Positions 8,008-16,528 of a stretch of 64,000 bases of DNA are shown here, piece after piece; the stretch's first letter is position 1; every line of letters starts with the position of its first letter. The stretch spans positions 88,177 to 152,176 of the forward strand of contig DASUDX010000063.1 of assembly GCA_036275365.1 (NCBI GenBank), given 5' to 3'. A program made the position numbers and the translations under genes. Under the pieces are notes generated by a model, which worked only from the letters and a program-made list of their open reading frames with translations, did not search any database and was not told where the DNA came from. The stretch is from DASUDX01 sp036275365. GTDB taxonomy: Bacteria; Pseudomonadota; Gammaproteobacteria; Nevskiales; Nevskiaceae.

Positions 8008-10632
8008 TCAGCCCGCCAGCAGCAGCACCACTGACTGCTCCTCCCCCAGCCCAGCGGCCACCTGGAACGCCAGCGCCAGCGCGCGGGCGTCATCCAGCCG
8101 CGTCTGCAGATCGACCGCCGCCGCCAGCTGCCGCTGGGCGGTCTGGGTCTCGGCATCCCCCACCGCGACATAGCGCACCCGCCCGCTGGCGCGCAGCCAG
8201 GCGTGCTCACGGGCGAGCCCGGCCAGCGCCTCGTCCTCACCGCTGGAAGCGGCGCCGGAGGCCGACTCCGCCAGATACAGGGCGATGCCGCTGTGCTCCA
8301 GCGCGGGCTGTATGAAGCCGAGGGCATCGCTGCGCGAGCCGGTGGCCGCCACCATCGCCGCCGGCAGTGGCAGACCGGCGGCCAGAAACTGCGAGAGCGT
8401 CTCCCGCCCGAGCAGCGAGAAGCTGCCGCGGACCAGGGTGGGATGCGGCATCGGTCCGGCGCTGCGATCGAGCAGCAGATAGGCCTCGCGCGGGGCGGTG
8501 AGCCAGTCGCGCAGGGCCGCCTCGCGGGGGTCGCTGCCCAGCAGCGGCAGGCTGCGTGCCTCGCGCAGCTCGGCGCCCTGCCCCTGCAGCAGCTGAACCT
8601 CGCGGGCGTGGAAGGCCAGGGTCTCGCGGCTGGCGTAGAGGGTACAGGCCAGACCCAGCCGCGCCGCGCTCCAGGCCACCGCCTCGGCATGGGCCAGCGG
8701 CTCGGCGCTGGCCACCAGCCGGCGGCGACCGAGCCGGCGCGCGAGCAGGGCCTGGGCCAGCGCGTTGTCCTTCTCCGGGGGCACCTGGCGCAGATCCTCG
8801 CGCTTGAGGAACAGCCGCGCGCCCCGGTGTCCCTCGGTCCAGTTGCGCAGCTCCATCAGGGCGCTGGGCCGGGCCAGCAGCGGCGACAGCTCGGCCGCCA
8901 GCTCGTCATAGAAGTGCGGCTGGCGACGCAGCGCGTCGCACTCGGAGGCGAAGTCCTGCAGGGCCTCGCGGCCCAGGCGCAGCCCCAGATCGGCGAAGCG
9001 GCGGGCCGGCGCCAGCGGCGCCTCCGGCAGCGCCTGTGTGCCCAGCGGCTCACCGGGGGCGAGCAGACTCCACATCTCGAGGATGCGCGGCCAGTCCTCC
9101 AGATCGCGGCCGCTGGCGCGGCGACGGAAGGTCAGCGCCTCCTCGCCGAAGGGCTCGCGGCGGTTGGCGGTGTAGTAGACCTCCAGCAGCTTCAGGCGCA
9201 GATCCTGTCGTCCCGGCTCGGCCTGCAGCGAGTGGTGCAGCAGCTCGGCGAGCTCGCTGTAGAAATCCACGGTCTCGCCCAGCTCCCCGGCGACCAGGGC
9301 CTCGGCGTCGCGCCGCGCGGGCGCGGCCGGCCGCACCTCGGCGAGCGTCTCCACCGCAGCGGCGGCCGCCACCGGGGGCGCAGCGGGCGGAGGCAGGACC
9401 TCCGCGGGGGGCATCATCGGCTCGGGAACCGCTGCGGCTCGCGCGCTCCGCCGCGGACGCCGGCGCGCCAGCACCCACAGCAGCCCGGCCAGCAGCAGGG
9501 TGCCGAGGATCCAGACCCAGGGCAGGCCGCGGTCGGCCACCGCTGCGGACCGGCTCGACGGCGCCACCGCAGCCTCCACACCCGGTGGAGCGGCGGCGAG
9601 CGGCGCCGGGGTTGGGGCCGTGGCCGGGATGGTCTGCAGCCGCTCGCTCGGGCGCAGCGACGGCAGGCCCGCACTGGTGAGGCTCGGCAGCGGCGCCGGT
9701 GGGTCCACCTCGCCCGTCACCGGTGCGTCCGCCTCGCCGGTCGCCGGCAGCGCCACCGGGTCGGGTTCCGCCCCAGCCGTGCTGGCACCCTCCCCGGCGA
9801 GCTCACTGGCGACCTCACCGGTGCCGAGCGTCTCCGGCAGCCGCAGCCAGCTGCCCACGATCAGGGCCTCCGGCCGGCCCTCGAACGCCTCCGGATTGAG
9901 CCCATAGAGCTGCTCGCGCAGCGGCGCCTGGGGCGCGCAGCCGTACAGCGCGCGCAGGCGGTAGGCGATGCGGCTGAGGCTCTCGCCCGGCTCCACCGGA
10001 CCGTAGCGATGGGTCTCCGGATCGTAGCGGCGCAGGCGCTCCGGACGCGGCTGCGGGCTGGCGGCCGACCACGGCCGGCAGCCGACCGCACCCGCGGCAT
10101 CACGATCAGCGGACGCCGCCGCGGGAACCGGTGGCGCGACCGCCGGCACCGCGGGAAGCGGGGGCTGCGGCGGATCGCTGGCGAGCAGCGCCGGGCCGCG
10201 GTCGGGGCGCGCGGGCACCGGCGCCGGACCCGGCAGATCCAGCAGCAGGGTGTAGTCGCGCGCCACCCGCACGCCACCCTGGCGCACCTCCAGGCGCAGC
10301 TGCAGCACCGGCTCGCGCACCGGCTCGCGCGAGCGCAGCCGGATCACCGGCTGACCCCCGCGGCTGCCGAGCTCGGCAGCGATGCCGGCGGCCTCGCCCT
10401 GCTCCGGCGCCAGCACCTCGACGCGCAGCCCGAGGCCCTCGCTGGCACTGGCCTCGAACACCGGCACCTCGGCCTCCAGCCGCTGCTGCAGGGCCGACCC
10501 GAGCGCCAGCTCGCCGAGGCCCAGCGCCCAGACGGAGAGCGGGGTCATCCACAGCGCCACCGACAGGCCCAGGCACAGACCGCGAGGGGACGGCCGACAG
10601 TCGGCGCGGGGCAGGAGGGAGAAGGCCATCAT
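8008..10632 (-). CDS. FimV-like LysM membrane protein fused to a degenerate TrpB-like domain
   Basis: About 875 residues from the ATG-ATG pair at 10632; the frame stays open to 10761, but residues 19-36 form the signal/membrane helix that FimV/TspA proteins begin with. Then come a FimV-type N-terminal domain starting GLGELALGSALQQ, a Pro/Ala-rich linker, a LysM-like module (about 205-260), a single membrane helix (about 367-390) and an acidic cytoplasmic stretch. From about residue 570 to the end the sequence follows tryptophan synthase beta: FYDELAAELSPLL, LFLKREDL and a conserved RRLG helix. Lys621 may match the PLP lysine, but the usual HKTNQ is EKDNA, the catalytic Glu is replaced (Ser642 by my alignment) and the GGGSN phosphate loop is TGSRS. 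I infer a non-catalytic scaffold. FimV/HubP proteins organise cell poles and type IV pili. Confidence 0.8.
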   Translation of the reverse strand: MMAFSLLPRADCRPSPRGLCLGLSVALWMTPLSVWALGLGELALGSALQQRLEAEVPVFEASASEGLGLRVEVLAPEQGEAAGIAAELGSRGGQPVIRLRSREPVREPVLQLRLEVRQGGVRVARDYTLLLDLPGPAPVPARPDRGPALLASDPPQPPLPAVPAVAPPVPAAASADRDAAGAVGCRPWSAASPQPRPERLRRYDPETHRYGPVEPGESLSRIAYRLRALYGCAPQAPLREQLYGLNPEAFEGRPEALIVGSWLRLPETLGTGEVASELAGEGASTAGAEPDPVALPATGEADAPVTGEVDPPAPLPSLTSAGLPSLRPSERLQTIPATAPTPAPLAAAPPGVEAAVAPSSRSAAVADRGLPWVWILGTLLLAGLLWVLARRRPRRSARAAAVPEPMMPPAEVLPPPAAPPVAAAAAVETLAEVRPAAPARRDAEALVAGELGETVDFYSELAELLHHSLQAEPGRQDLRLKLLEVYYTANRREPFGEEALTFRRRASGRDLEDWPRILEMWSLLAPGEPLGTQALPEAPLAPARRFADLGLRLGREALQDFASECDALRRQPHFYDELAAELSPLLARPSALMELRNWTEGHRGARLFLKREDLRQVPPEKDNALAQALLARRLGRRRLVASAEPLAHAEAVAWSAARLGLACTLYASRETLAFHAREVQLLQGQGAELREARSLPLLGSDPREAALRDWLTAPREAYLLLDRSAGPMPHPTLVRGSFSLLGRETLSQFLAAGLPLPAAMVAATGSRSDALGFIQPALEHSGIALYLAESASGAASSGEDEALAGLAREHAWLRASGRVRYVAVGDAETQTAQRQLAAAVDLQTRLDDARALALAFQVAAGLGEEQSVVLLLAG

Positions 10633-10820
10633 CAGGTCTGGGGTCAGCACGCACACTCGGTGGGGTCCGTCACGGACCGCGCGGCCGTCCTGGCCAGGTC
10701 CGTTTCCAGCGCCCGGACCGGCGGGGGCACGCAAGCCACGGCCCCCCGCTAGACTAGACAAGCCGCGGCGGCGCGCAAAGGTCGAGACGCCAGCCGGACT
10801 CCCGTCAAAACCTCCTGTCT

Positions 10821-11684
10821 ATGTCTGCCCAACTGATCGACGGCAAGCAGGTCGCCGAACGCGTCCACGCCCAGGTGCGCGAGGCGGTGGTCCGGCGGGC
10901 TGCCGCCGGACGGCGCATCCCGACCCTGGCCACCGTGCTGGTCGGCGCCCAGCCCGCCTCGGAGCTGTATGTGCGCAACAAGCGGCGCACCTGCGCGGCG
11001 CTGGGCATCCAGTCGCTGCCCGTGCACCTGGCCGCCGAGGTCGGTCAGGACACCCTGCTGCAGACCATCGACCGGCTCAATGCGGACGACAGCGTCGACG
11101 GCATCCTGGTGCAGCTGCCGCTGCCGGCCGGGCTCGACCCCACCGCGGTGATCGAGCGCATCCGGCCGGACAAGGATGTCGATGGGTTCCACCCGTACAA
11201 CCTGGGTCGCCTGGCCCAGCGCCTGCCGGTGCTGCGCCCCTGCACGCCCTACGGGGTGATCGAGCTGCTCGCCGCCACCGGGCAGGACCTGCACGGCCTG
11301 CGCGCGGTGGTGGTGGGCGCCAGCAACATCGTCGGCCGGCCGATGGCGCTCGAGCTGCTGCTGGCCGGCTGCACCACCACCGTCTGCCACCGCTTCACCC
11401 GCGACCTCGGCGAGGAAGTGGCGCGCGCCGACATCGTCATCGCCGCCGCTGGCAAGCCGGGCCTGGTGCGCGGCGAGTGGATCCGCAAGGGGGCGACGGT
11501 GATCGATGTCGGCATCAACCGTCTGCCGGATGGCCGGCTGTGCGGCGATGTGGACTTCGAGACCGCCCGCGAGCGCGCCGCCTGGATCACCCCGGTGCCC
11601 GGCGGGGTCGGGCCGATGACCGTGGCCATGCTCATGCACAACACCCTGCTCGCCTGCGAGCGCCGCGAGGCGGCTCAGTCGTAG
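10821..11684 (+). CDS. folD: Bifunctional methylenetetrahydrofolate dehydrogenase/cyclohydrolase FolD
   Basis: 287 residues, the normal family length. FolD oxidises 5,10-methylene-THF to methenyl-THF with NADP and hydrolyses it to 10-formyl-THF for purine and formyl-Met synthesis in the cytoplasm. Visible signatures are YVRNKRRTCAALGI with the catalytic Lys, the GILVQLPLP segment, DVDGFHPYNLG, the NADP-binding VVVGASNIVGRPMA and the C-terminal VPGGVGPMTVAML. It is divergent from the FimV-TrpB-like gene across a 188-base gap that contains a TAGACT -10-like hexamer near 10750 but no convincing -35. Its 3' end overlaps the convergent EpsL-like gene by 10 bases. Confidence 0.96.
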   Translation: MSAQLIDGKQVAERVHAQVREAVVRRAAAGRRIPTLATVLVGAQPASELYVRNKRRTCAALGIQSLPVHLAAEVGQDTLLQTIDRLNADDSVDGILVQLPLPAGLDPTAVIERIRPDKDVDGFHPYNLGRLAQRLPVLRPCTPYGVIELLAATGQDLHGLRAVVVGASNIVGRPMALELLLAGCTTTVCHRFTRDLGEEVARADIVIAAAGKPGLVRGEWIRKGATVIDVGINRLPDGRLCGDVDFETARERAAWITPVPGGVGPMTVAMLMHNTLLACERREAAQS

Positions 11685-12853
11685 CGCGCCTCGAGGTCGA
11701 GGTAGAGGCGGACATCCTCGAAGGAGCGCAGCGCGCGGTTGGAGTCGCGCTGTTCGTAGAGCAGGCCCGGGGTCAGGGTGAAGCCGGTCAGCGGCCGCCA
11801 GTCGAGCTTCAGATCCGCCTGCTGGATGCGGTCCTCGCGGCCGCCATCGGCGCTGGCGGTGCCGCCCTCGTAGGCGGCCTCGCGCCACTCATAGCGGCCA
11901 AACAGCCCGATCTTGCTCATCGCCTGCCAGTTCAGCCCCAGACCCAGCCCGGTTTCCTCGACATAGTTGGCGTCGATCTCCTCCACGCTCTCCACCCGGC
12001 GGAACAGCTCGGCGGTGAGCCGGGTCTTGCCGGACACGGTGCGCTGGTAGGCGAGGCGACCGGTCAGGCCGCTGAAATCGTCCTCGCCGCCGTCGTTGTC
12101 GCGGAAGGTCTGGCCGATCTCGCCGCTCAGGCGTGACAGCCCGCTGGGCCGCCAGTCGCTGGTCAGATTCAGACCGATCTGCTCGTACTCGCGGGTGACC
12201 CCGTTGCCGGCCTGGCGCGCCGGGTAGCGGCCCACCGCCAGATCCAGCGCCAGCCCCGCGCTGGCCACCGGCTCGCCGGTATAGAGGGCCTCCAGGCGCA
12301 GGCTGTTCTCGTCGAGATCGGAGAAGCGCGAGCGCAGCAGGCTGTTGCGGCTCTGGCGATTCTCCACCTGGGCGCGGAAGCCGTAGCGCGGGGTCACCGC
12401 CAGCCGCGCCGCGGCCTCGAGGCGACGCTCCTCGACGAAGCCGAGCGCCCGGTCCTCGCGCTCGTTGAAGGACTGGATGCGCTTCTCCTGGTCCAGCCGC
12501 AGCTCGCCATCGAGCGCGCGCCCGGCCTGCCAGTCGAGACCGGCCTGCAGCTCGTGCCCGGAGTGATCGAGCTGGGGGTTGCGCTGATAGCGCTGGCGGC
12601 GCGCCTCGGCGCCCACAAAGGCCCGCTGCAGGCCCCAGCTGTACTGCAGGGCCGCGCCCACGCCCAGCACCTGCAGGCGGTCGCCGCGTTCCGGATCGCC
12701 GGTGAGCTGCTCGGCCTGGGCCTCGGATTCGAGCCGGAACAGATTGGAGTCGTGCTCGACGCGGTAGCGCAGGAAGGGCTCGCCCTCCAGAGTGCCGGCC
12801 AGCCCGGCGACCGGCAGCAGCAGGCAGAGGGCGGCCAGCGCCTCAGTACGCAT
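11675..12853 (-). CDS. EpsL-like outer-membrane beta-barrel of an exopolysaccharide locus
   Basis: 392 residues with a cleavable signal peptide (hydrophobic core, then LAGTLEG). The mature part consists of alternating amphipathic strands rich in Arg, Glu, Tyr and Trp, spaced by turns, and ends in an aromatic/charged strand, as expected of a monomeric barrel of about 16-18 strands. This matches the EpsL-type protein found in exopolysaccharide and exosortase loci, which may help secrete or anchor polymer. It overlaps the 3' end of the sugar-phosphate transferase gene by 11 bases, so the two are probably co-transcribed. No Wza-like export lipoprotein is visible in the window, which leaves this protein as the only outer-membrane candidate for polymer export here. 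Confidence 0.65.
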   Translation of the reverse strand: MRTEALAALCLLLPVAGLAGTLEGEPFLRYRVEHDSNLFRLESEAQAEQLTGDPERGDRLQVLGVGAALQYSWGLQRAFVGAEARRQRYQRNPQLDHSGHELQAGLDWQAGRALDGELRLDQEKRIQSFNEREDRALGFVEERRLEAAARLAVTPRYGFRAQVENRQSRNSLLRSRFSDLDENSLRLEALYTGEPVASAGLALDLAVGRYPARQAGNGVTREYEQIGLNLTSDWRPSGLSRLSGEIGQTFRDNDGGEDDFSGLTGRLAYQRTVSGKTRLTAELFRRVESVEEIDANYVEETGLGLGLNWQAMSKIGLFGRYEWREAAYEGGTASADGGREDRIQQADLKLDWRPLTGFTLTPGLLYEQRDSNRALRSFEDVRLYLDLEARYD

Positions 12854-14276
12854 TCTCGTCGCGGAAGATCATCAGCACGGTCATGAAGATGATCTTGATG
12901 TCGAGCATCGGCGACCAGTTGCGGATGTACTCGAGGTCGTAGCGGATGCGCTCTTCCATGCGCTCCAGATTGGCGGTCTCGCCGCGCAGGCCGTTGACCT
13001 GGGCCCAGCCGGTGAGCCCCGGCTTGACCTTGTGGCGGGCCATGTAGCGCTTGACCTCCTTGCGGTACTGCTCGTTGTGCGCCACCGAGTGCGGACGCGG
13101 CCCCACCACGCTCATGTCGCCCTTGAGCACATTGAGGAACTGCGGCAGCTCGTCGATCGAGGTACGGCGGATGAAGCGACCGACCGGGGTCACCCGTGGA
13201 TCGTCCTTGGTGGCCTGCTGCTGCTGGCGCTGGGCGTCATCGCCCACATACATGCTGCGGAACTTGTAGACCCAGAACCGCTGGCCGCCGAGGCCGTAGC
13301 GCTTCTGCTTGAAGAACACCGGACCCGGCGAGGTGAGCTTGACCGCCGCCGCCACCAGCAGCAGCAGGGGCGACAGCGCGATCAGCACGCCCAGCGAGAA
13401 GGCGAAATCGAACAGCTGCTTGAGAATCCCGTCAGCCCCGTAGAAAGGCGTCTCGCTGACCTGCAGGACCGGGATGCCCTCGATCTCCTGCACGGTCGCC
13501 TCGAGCAGATTGAAGATCAGGAAATCCGGCACGTAGTAGACCGAGGCGGTGGTGTCGCCCAGCTCGTCCATCACCACCGCCGCGCGCTTGCCGCCATCGT
13601 CCGGCAGCACCACGAACACCACCTCGATATCGTGATCGCGCACGTACTGGGCGACATTGCGCGCCTTGCCCAGATAGGGCGTGTCCTCCATCGGCCCGCC
13701 GATGCGATCGACATCGCGGTCGTCGAAGAAGCCGACCAGCCGGTAGTTCTCCGAGCGGGCGAGATTGCGGGCCAGCTGGCGGGCGGTCTCGTTGGCGAAC
13801 ACCACCACCGCACTGCGGCGGGCCGAGACCGTGGGCAGGAAGCGGCGCAGGAACAGCATCACCAGCGCGTGGATCAGCCACAGCAGCACCGGCGTGCTGA
13901 GGAACCACAGGATCAGCACCCGCCGCGAGAAGTACTCGGAGAACTTGGTCAGATAGGCGAGGAACAGGAAGGTGCCGACCAGCCCCAGCCAGGACCAGAA
14001 GATGGCATTGCCGATCGAGCCCGGGCGGCCGGGATTCCAGGGGATGGTCAGGTCGAAGCGGCGCAGCACCAGATAGCTCAGCGCGGCCGAGAGCATCGCC
14101 AGCACCTGGTAGGGCAGGCTCTGGCCCACGCCGTGGAAGTGGGCGAGGACCATCAGATTGCCGGTGACGACGCTGGCGTAGATCACCCCCTGCACGAGGG
14201 TGGCGGTGCCTTGGTTGGAGCGGTTCAACGTCGACTCGGCGGCAGGTGGGGGAAGGCCGACAGCTGAGGCTCTCAT
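12843..14276 (-). CDS. Undecaprenyl-phosphate hexose-1-phosphate transferase
   Basis: 477 residues, the length of WcaJ/EpsB/GumD-type enzymes. The N-terminal half has four hydrophobic helices, followed by a Rossmann-like CoA-binding region (about 145-265). The C-terminal bacterial sugar transferase domain starts with a re-entrant hydrophobic helix and carries KRYGLGGQRFWVYKFRSM, then DELPQFLNVLKGDMSVVGPRP and KPGLTGWAQVNG, all diagnostic of the family. The reaction transfers hexose-1-phosphate from a UDP-sugar to undecaprenyl phosphate at the inner membrane, initiating repeat-unit assembly. It heads a two-gene minus-strand unit with the EpsL-like barrel. The 78-base gap to the divergent flippase must contain its promoter; TAGACT lies on the minus strand about 12 bases before the ATG, but I see no good -35. 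Confidence 0.9.
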   Translation of the reverse strand: MRASAVGLPPPAAESTLNRSNQGTATLVQGVIYASVVTGNLMVLAHFHGVGQSLPYQVLAMLSAALSYLVLRRFDLTIPWNPGRPGSIGNAIFWSWLGLVGTFLFLAYLTKFSEYFSRRVLILWFLSTPVLLWLIHALVMLFLRRFLPTVSARRSAVVVFANETARQLARNLARSENYRLVGFFDDRDVDRIGGPMEDTPYLGKARNVAQYVRDHDIEVVFVVLPDDGGKRAAVVMDELGDTTASVYYVPDFLIFNLLEATVQEIEGIPVLQVSETPFYGADGILKQLFDFAFSLGVLIALSPLLLLVAAAVKLTSPGPVFFKQKRYGLGGQRFWVYKFRSMYVGDDAQRQQQQATKDDPRVTPVGRFIRRTSIDELPQFLNVLKGDMSVVGPRPHSVAHNEQYRKEVKRYMARHKVKPGLTGWAQVNGLRGETANLERMEERIRYDLEYIRNWSPMLDIKIIFMTVLMIFRDENAY

Positions 14277-14354
14277 CAGCCTTGCGATAGTCTACACAGG
14301 CCTCGCGACTTTCCGAGTTGACGGATTTCACCCAGTGCCCGTGGCGCCGCCCCG

Positions 14355-15629
14355 ATGATCCGCCGACTGCTTCCCGGCTCCCTGCTGCGCAGGTTCAGCA
14401 GCGCGGTGGTCGACCAGGCGGTGCTCTCGGCGGCCAATTTCGTGGTCGGCCTGCTGCTGATCCGCATGGCCGAGGACAGCGCCTACGGCTACTACGTGCT
14501 GGTGCAATCGGCGATTGCCCTGCTGGTCTCCGCCCAGGGCGCCTGGATCCTCACCCCGCTGGCGCTGGTGGCGCCCAAGCAGGGCGACGCCCGTCGCGAT
14601 GCCATGGTCGGCCGGGTCTACCGGGACGGCCAGCGCAGCCTGCGCGGGCTGGTTGGCCTCGGCCTGCTGCTGCCACCCGCCGGCCTGCTGCTGGGCGCCT
14701 GGGAGCTGCCACTGGCCCTGCTGCTGGCGGCCGGCCTGCTCGCCGGCTGGACCGCCCTGCTGCGCGAGTACCTGCGCGGGGTGCTGTACATCCACGGCCG
14801 TGCCGGCGAGGTGCTGCAGACCGATCTGCTCTACGCCGGCCTGCTGGTGGGCGGCGTGCTGCTGGCGGTGTGGCTGCCGGGCCCGAGCGAGGTCTGGGCG
14901 GTGCTGGCGGTGGCCCTGGCCGGGGCCAGCTTCGGCTGGCGGGCCGACCGTCTGCTGGCCCGCGACCCGGGCTGGCATCCGGCACCGGTGGGCGATCCGG
15001 TCTGGCGCCAGCTCGCGCCCCTGGGCTCCTGGGCGGCGGCCGGGGCGGCGATCTACTGGCTCTATGCCCAGGGCTACAACTACCTGCTGGCGCTGCGCTT
15101 CGATGTCGAGGCGGTGGCCGCGGTCAATGCGGTGCGCCTGCTGCTGATGCCCACCTGGGTGCTCACGGTGGGCATCCGCGGCCTGCTCACCCCGAGCGCG
15201 GCGCGCTGGCTGCAGGAGAGCGGGCTGGATGCCCTGCTGCGGCGGCTGACCCGCTTCATCCTGGCGCTGGCCGTGCTGGATCTGCTCTACATCGGCCTGG
15301 TCTGGATCTTCCGCGACTGGCTCACCGTGCAGGTGCTGCGCACCCAGATCGAGGACCTCGATCGCCTGCTGCTGGCCTGGGCCCTGGTGACCCTGATCGC
15401 CCTGGTGCGTGACCTCTACCAATCGGCCCTGCTGGCGCTGGAGCAGCTGAAGCGGATGGCCTGGATCAGCGTGGCGGGATCGCTCAGCGCCCTGGCGGCG
15501 ATGGGGGCGCTCGCCGGCCCGATGGGTCCGGTGGGGGTGGTGCTCGGCATGGCGGTGGGCGAGCTGCTCAGCCTGATCGCCGGCCAGGCCCTGATCCTGC
15601 GGGCCCGGCGCCAGCTCGCTCAGCGCTGA
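14355..15629 (+). CDS. MOP-family polysaccharide flippase (Wzx-like), first copy
   Basis: 424 residues with about 12 hydrophobic segments distributed along the whole length, beginning at about residue 20, and short Arg-containing loops. This is the pattern of lipopolysaccharide/exopolysaccharide flippases of the MATE/MOP superfamily, which move undecaprenyl-diphosphate-linked repeat units across the inner membrane. It is divergent from the initiating transferase and its 3' end overlaps the convergent GT2 gene by 10 bases. A second flippase lies at 19807, so the locus may export two different glycans or one of the two may have a changed role. Family assignment is by topology and context; substrate is unknown. 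Confidence 0.75.
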   Translation: MIRRLLPGSLLRRFSSAVVDQAVLSAANFVVGLLLIRMAEDSAYGYYVLVQSAIALLVSAQGAWILTPLALVAPKQGDARRDAMVGRVYRDGQRSLRGLVGLGLLLPPAGLLLGAWELPLALLLAAGLLAGWTALLREYLRGVLYIHGRAGEVLQTDLLYAGLLVGGVLLAVWLPGPSEVWAVLAVALAGASFGWRADRLLARDPGWHPAPVGDPVWRQLAPLGSWAAAGAAIYWLYAQGYNYLLALRFDVEAVAAVNAVRLLLMPTWVLTVGIRGLLTPSAARWLQESGLDALLRRLTRFILALAVLDLLYIGLVWIFRDWLTVQVLRTQIEDLDRLLLAWALVTLIALVRDLYQSALLALEQLKRMAWISVAGSLSALAAMGALAGPMGPVGVVLGMAVGELLSLIAGQALILRARRQLAQR

Positions 15630-16528
15630 GCGCGGCCGAACTGGCGGCGCAGGAAGCCGGGCAGGCGCCGCAGCCGCTCGAGCTGCCAGCGCCGCAGCTC
15701 GCGGCGCAGCGCCACATCCTCGAACTGCGGCTGGCGGGTCAGCGCGGCCCGGGTATAGGCGTAGAGCATCAGCAGCCCGCCGATCACCCGGGGCTTCTCG
15801 GCCATGCGGAACACCCCGGAGGCCAGCGCATAGAGCGGGTGGTAGCCAACGAACCACAGCGCCCGGCCGAGGCGCTTGCGCCCCTCGTAGATGCTTTTCT
15901 CCGAGGACCCCATCAGGCGGTGGTGGTAGATGCGCGCCTGCGGATGGTGAAAGCTCAGCGTGCGCCAGCCGTGCAGACGGCAGCGGTGCATGTCGATGCC
16001 ATCCCAGAGCGGGGTCTGGGTGAAGCCGCCGATCGCCTCGAAGGCCTCGCGCTTGTAGAGCTTGAACTGGCCGGCCACCTGCTCGTCGATCATGAACTCC
16101 TCGACCTCGCGCCCTCCCTCCGGGCGGAACACCTTGCCGGACACCGCGGCCAGGTCCGGCTCGGCGGCCAGCCGCGCCAGCATGATTTCCAGATAGCGCG
16201 GGGGAATCGACAGATCGCCATCCAGCTTGGCGAGGTAGCGGTAGTCCCGGCTCTGCAGCTGGGCCCGCCCCTCGTCGAAGGCGGCGATCACCCCGGCGCC
16301 GACCTGGCGCCGGCCGCGATCGGCGCGGCGGATCACGCGGATCCAGGGATGGTGCGCGGCGTAGGCCTCGATGATCGCGCGGGTGTCGTCGCGCGAGCCG
16401 TCGTCGACGAACAGCCATTCGCAGGGCCGCACGGTCTGCGCCACCATCGAGTCCAGAATCCGCCGCACATAGGCCGCCTCGTCGCGCACCGGCGAGACGA
16501 TGGCCAGCGGCACGGTCGGCACAGTCAC
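15620..16528 (-). CDS. Family 2 glycosyltransferase
   Basis: 302 residues from a GTG at 16528 that overlaps the TGA of the upstream gene (GTGA), so translation is coupled. The open frame continues far upstream, but only inside that neighbour. The N-terminus has the GT-A nucleotide-binding start SPVRDEAAYVRRIL with WLFVDDGSRDDT, followed by a KLDGDLSIP segment that supplies the metal-binding DxD. No obvious membrane span is present; the basic C-terminus (RRLPGFLRRQFGRAQR) may contact the membrane. It would add a sugar to a lipid-linked glycan in the EPS pathway. The tail is convergent with the flippase gene, overlapping it by 10 bases. Confidence 0.85.
   Translation of the reverse strand: MTVPTVPLAIVSPVRDEAAYVRRILDSMVAQTVRPCEWLFVDDGSRDDTRAIIEAYAAHHPWIRVIRRADRGRRQVGAGVIAAFDEGRAQLQSRDYRYLAKLDGDLSIPPRYLEIMLARLAAEPDLAAVSGKVFRPEGGREVEEFMIDEQVAGQFKLYKREAFEAIGGFTQTPLWDGIDMHRCRLHGWRTLSFHHPQARIYHHRLMGSSEKSIYEGRKRLGRALWFVGYHPLYALASGVFRMAEKPRVIGGLLMLYAYTRAALTRQPQFEDVALRRELRRWQLERLRRLPGFLRRQFGRAQR

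Noticed and set aside
8008..8950. A functional tryptophan synthase beta chain
   Set aside because: The catalytic Glu, the HKTNQ context and the glycine-rich phosphate loop are changed, and the domain is tethered to a membrane protein; a pseudoenzyme is more likely.
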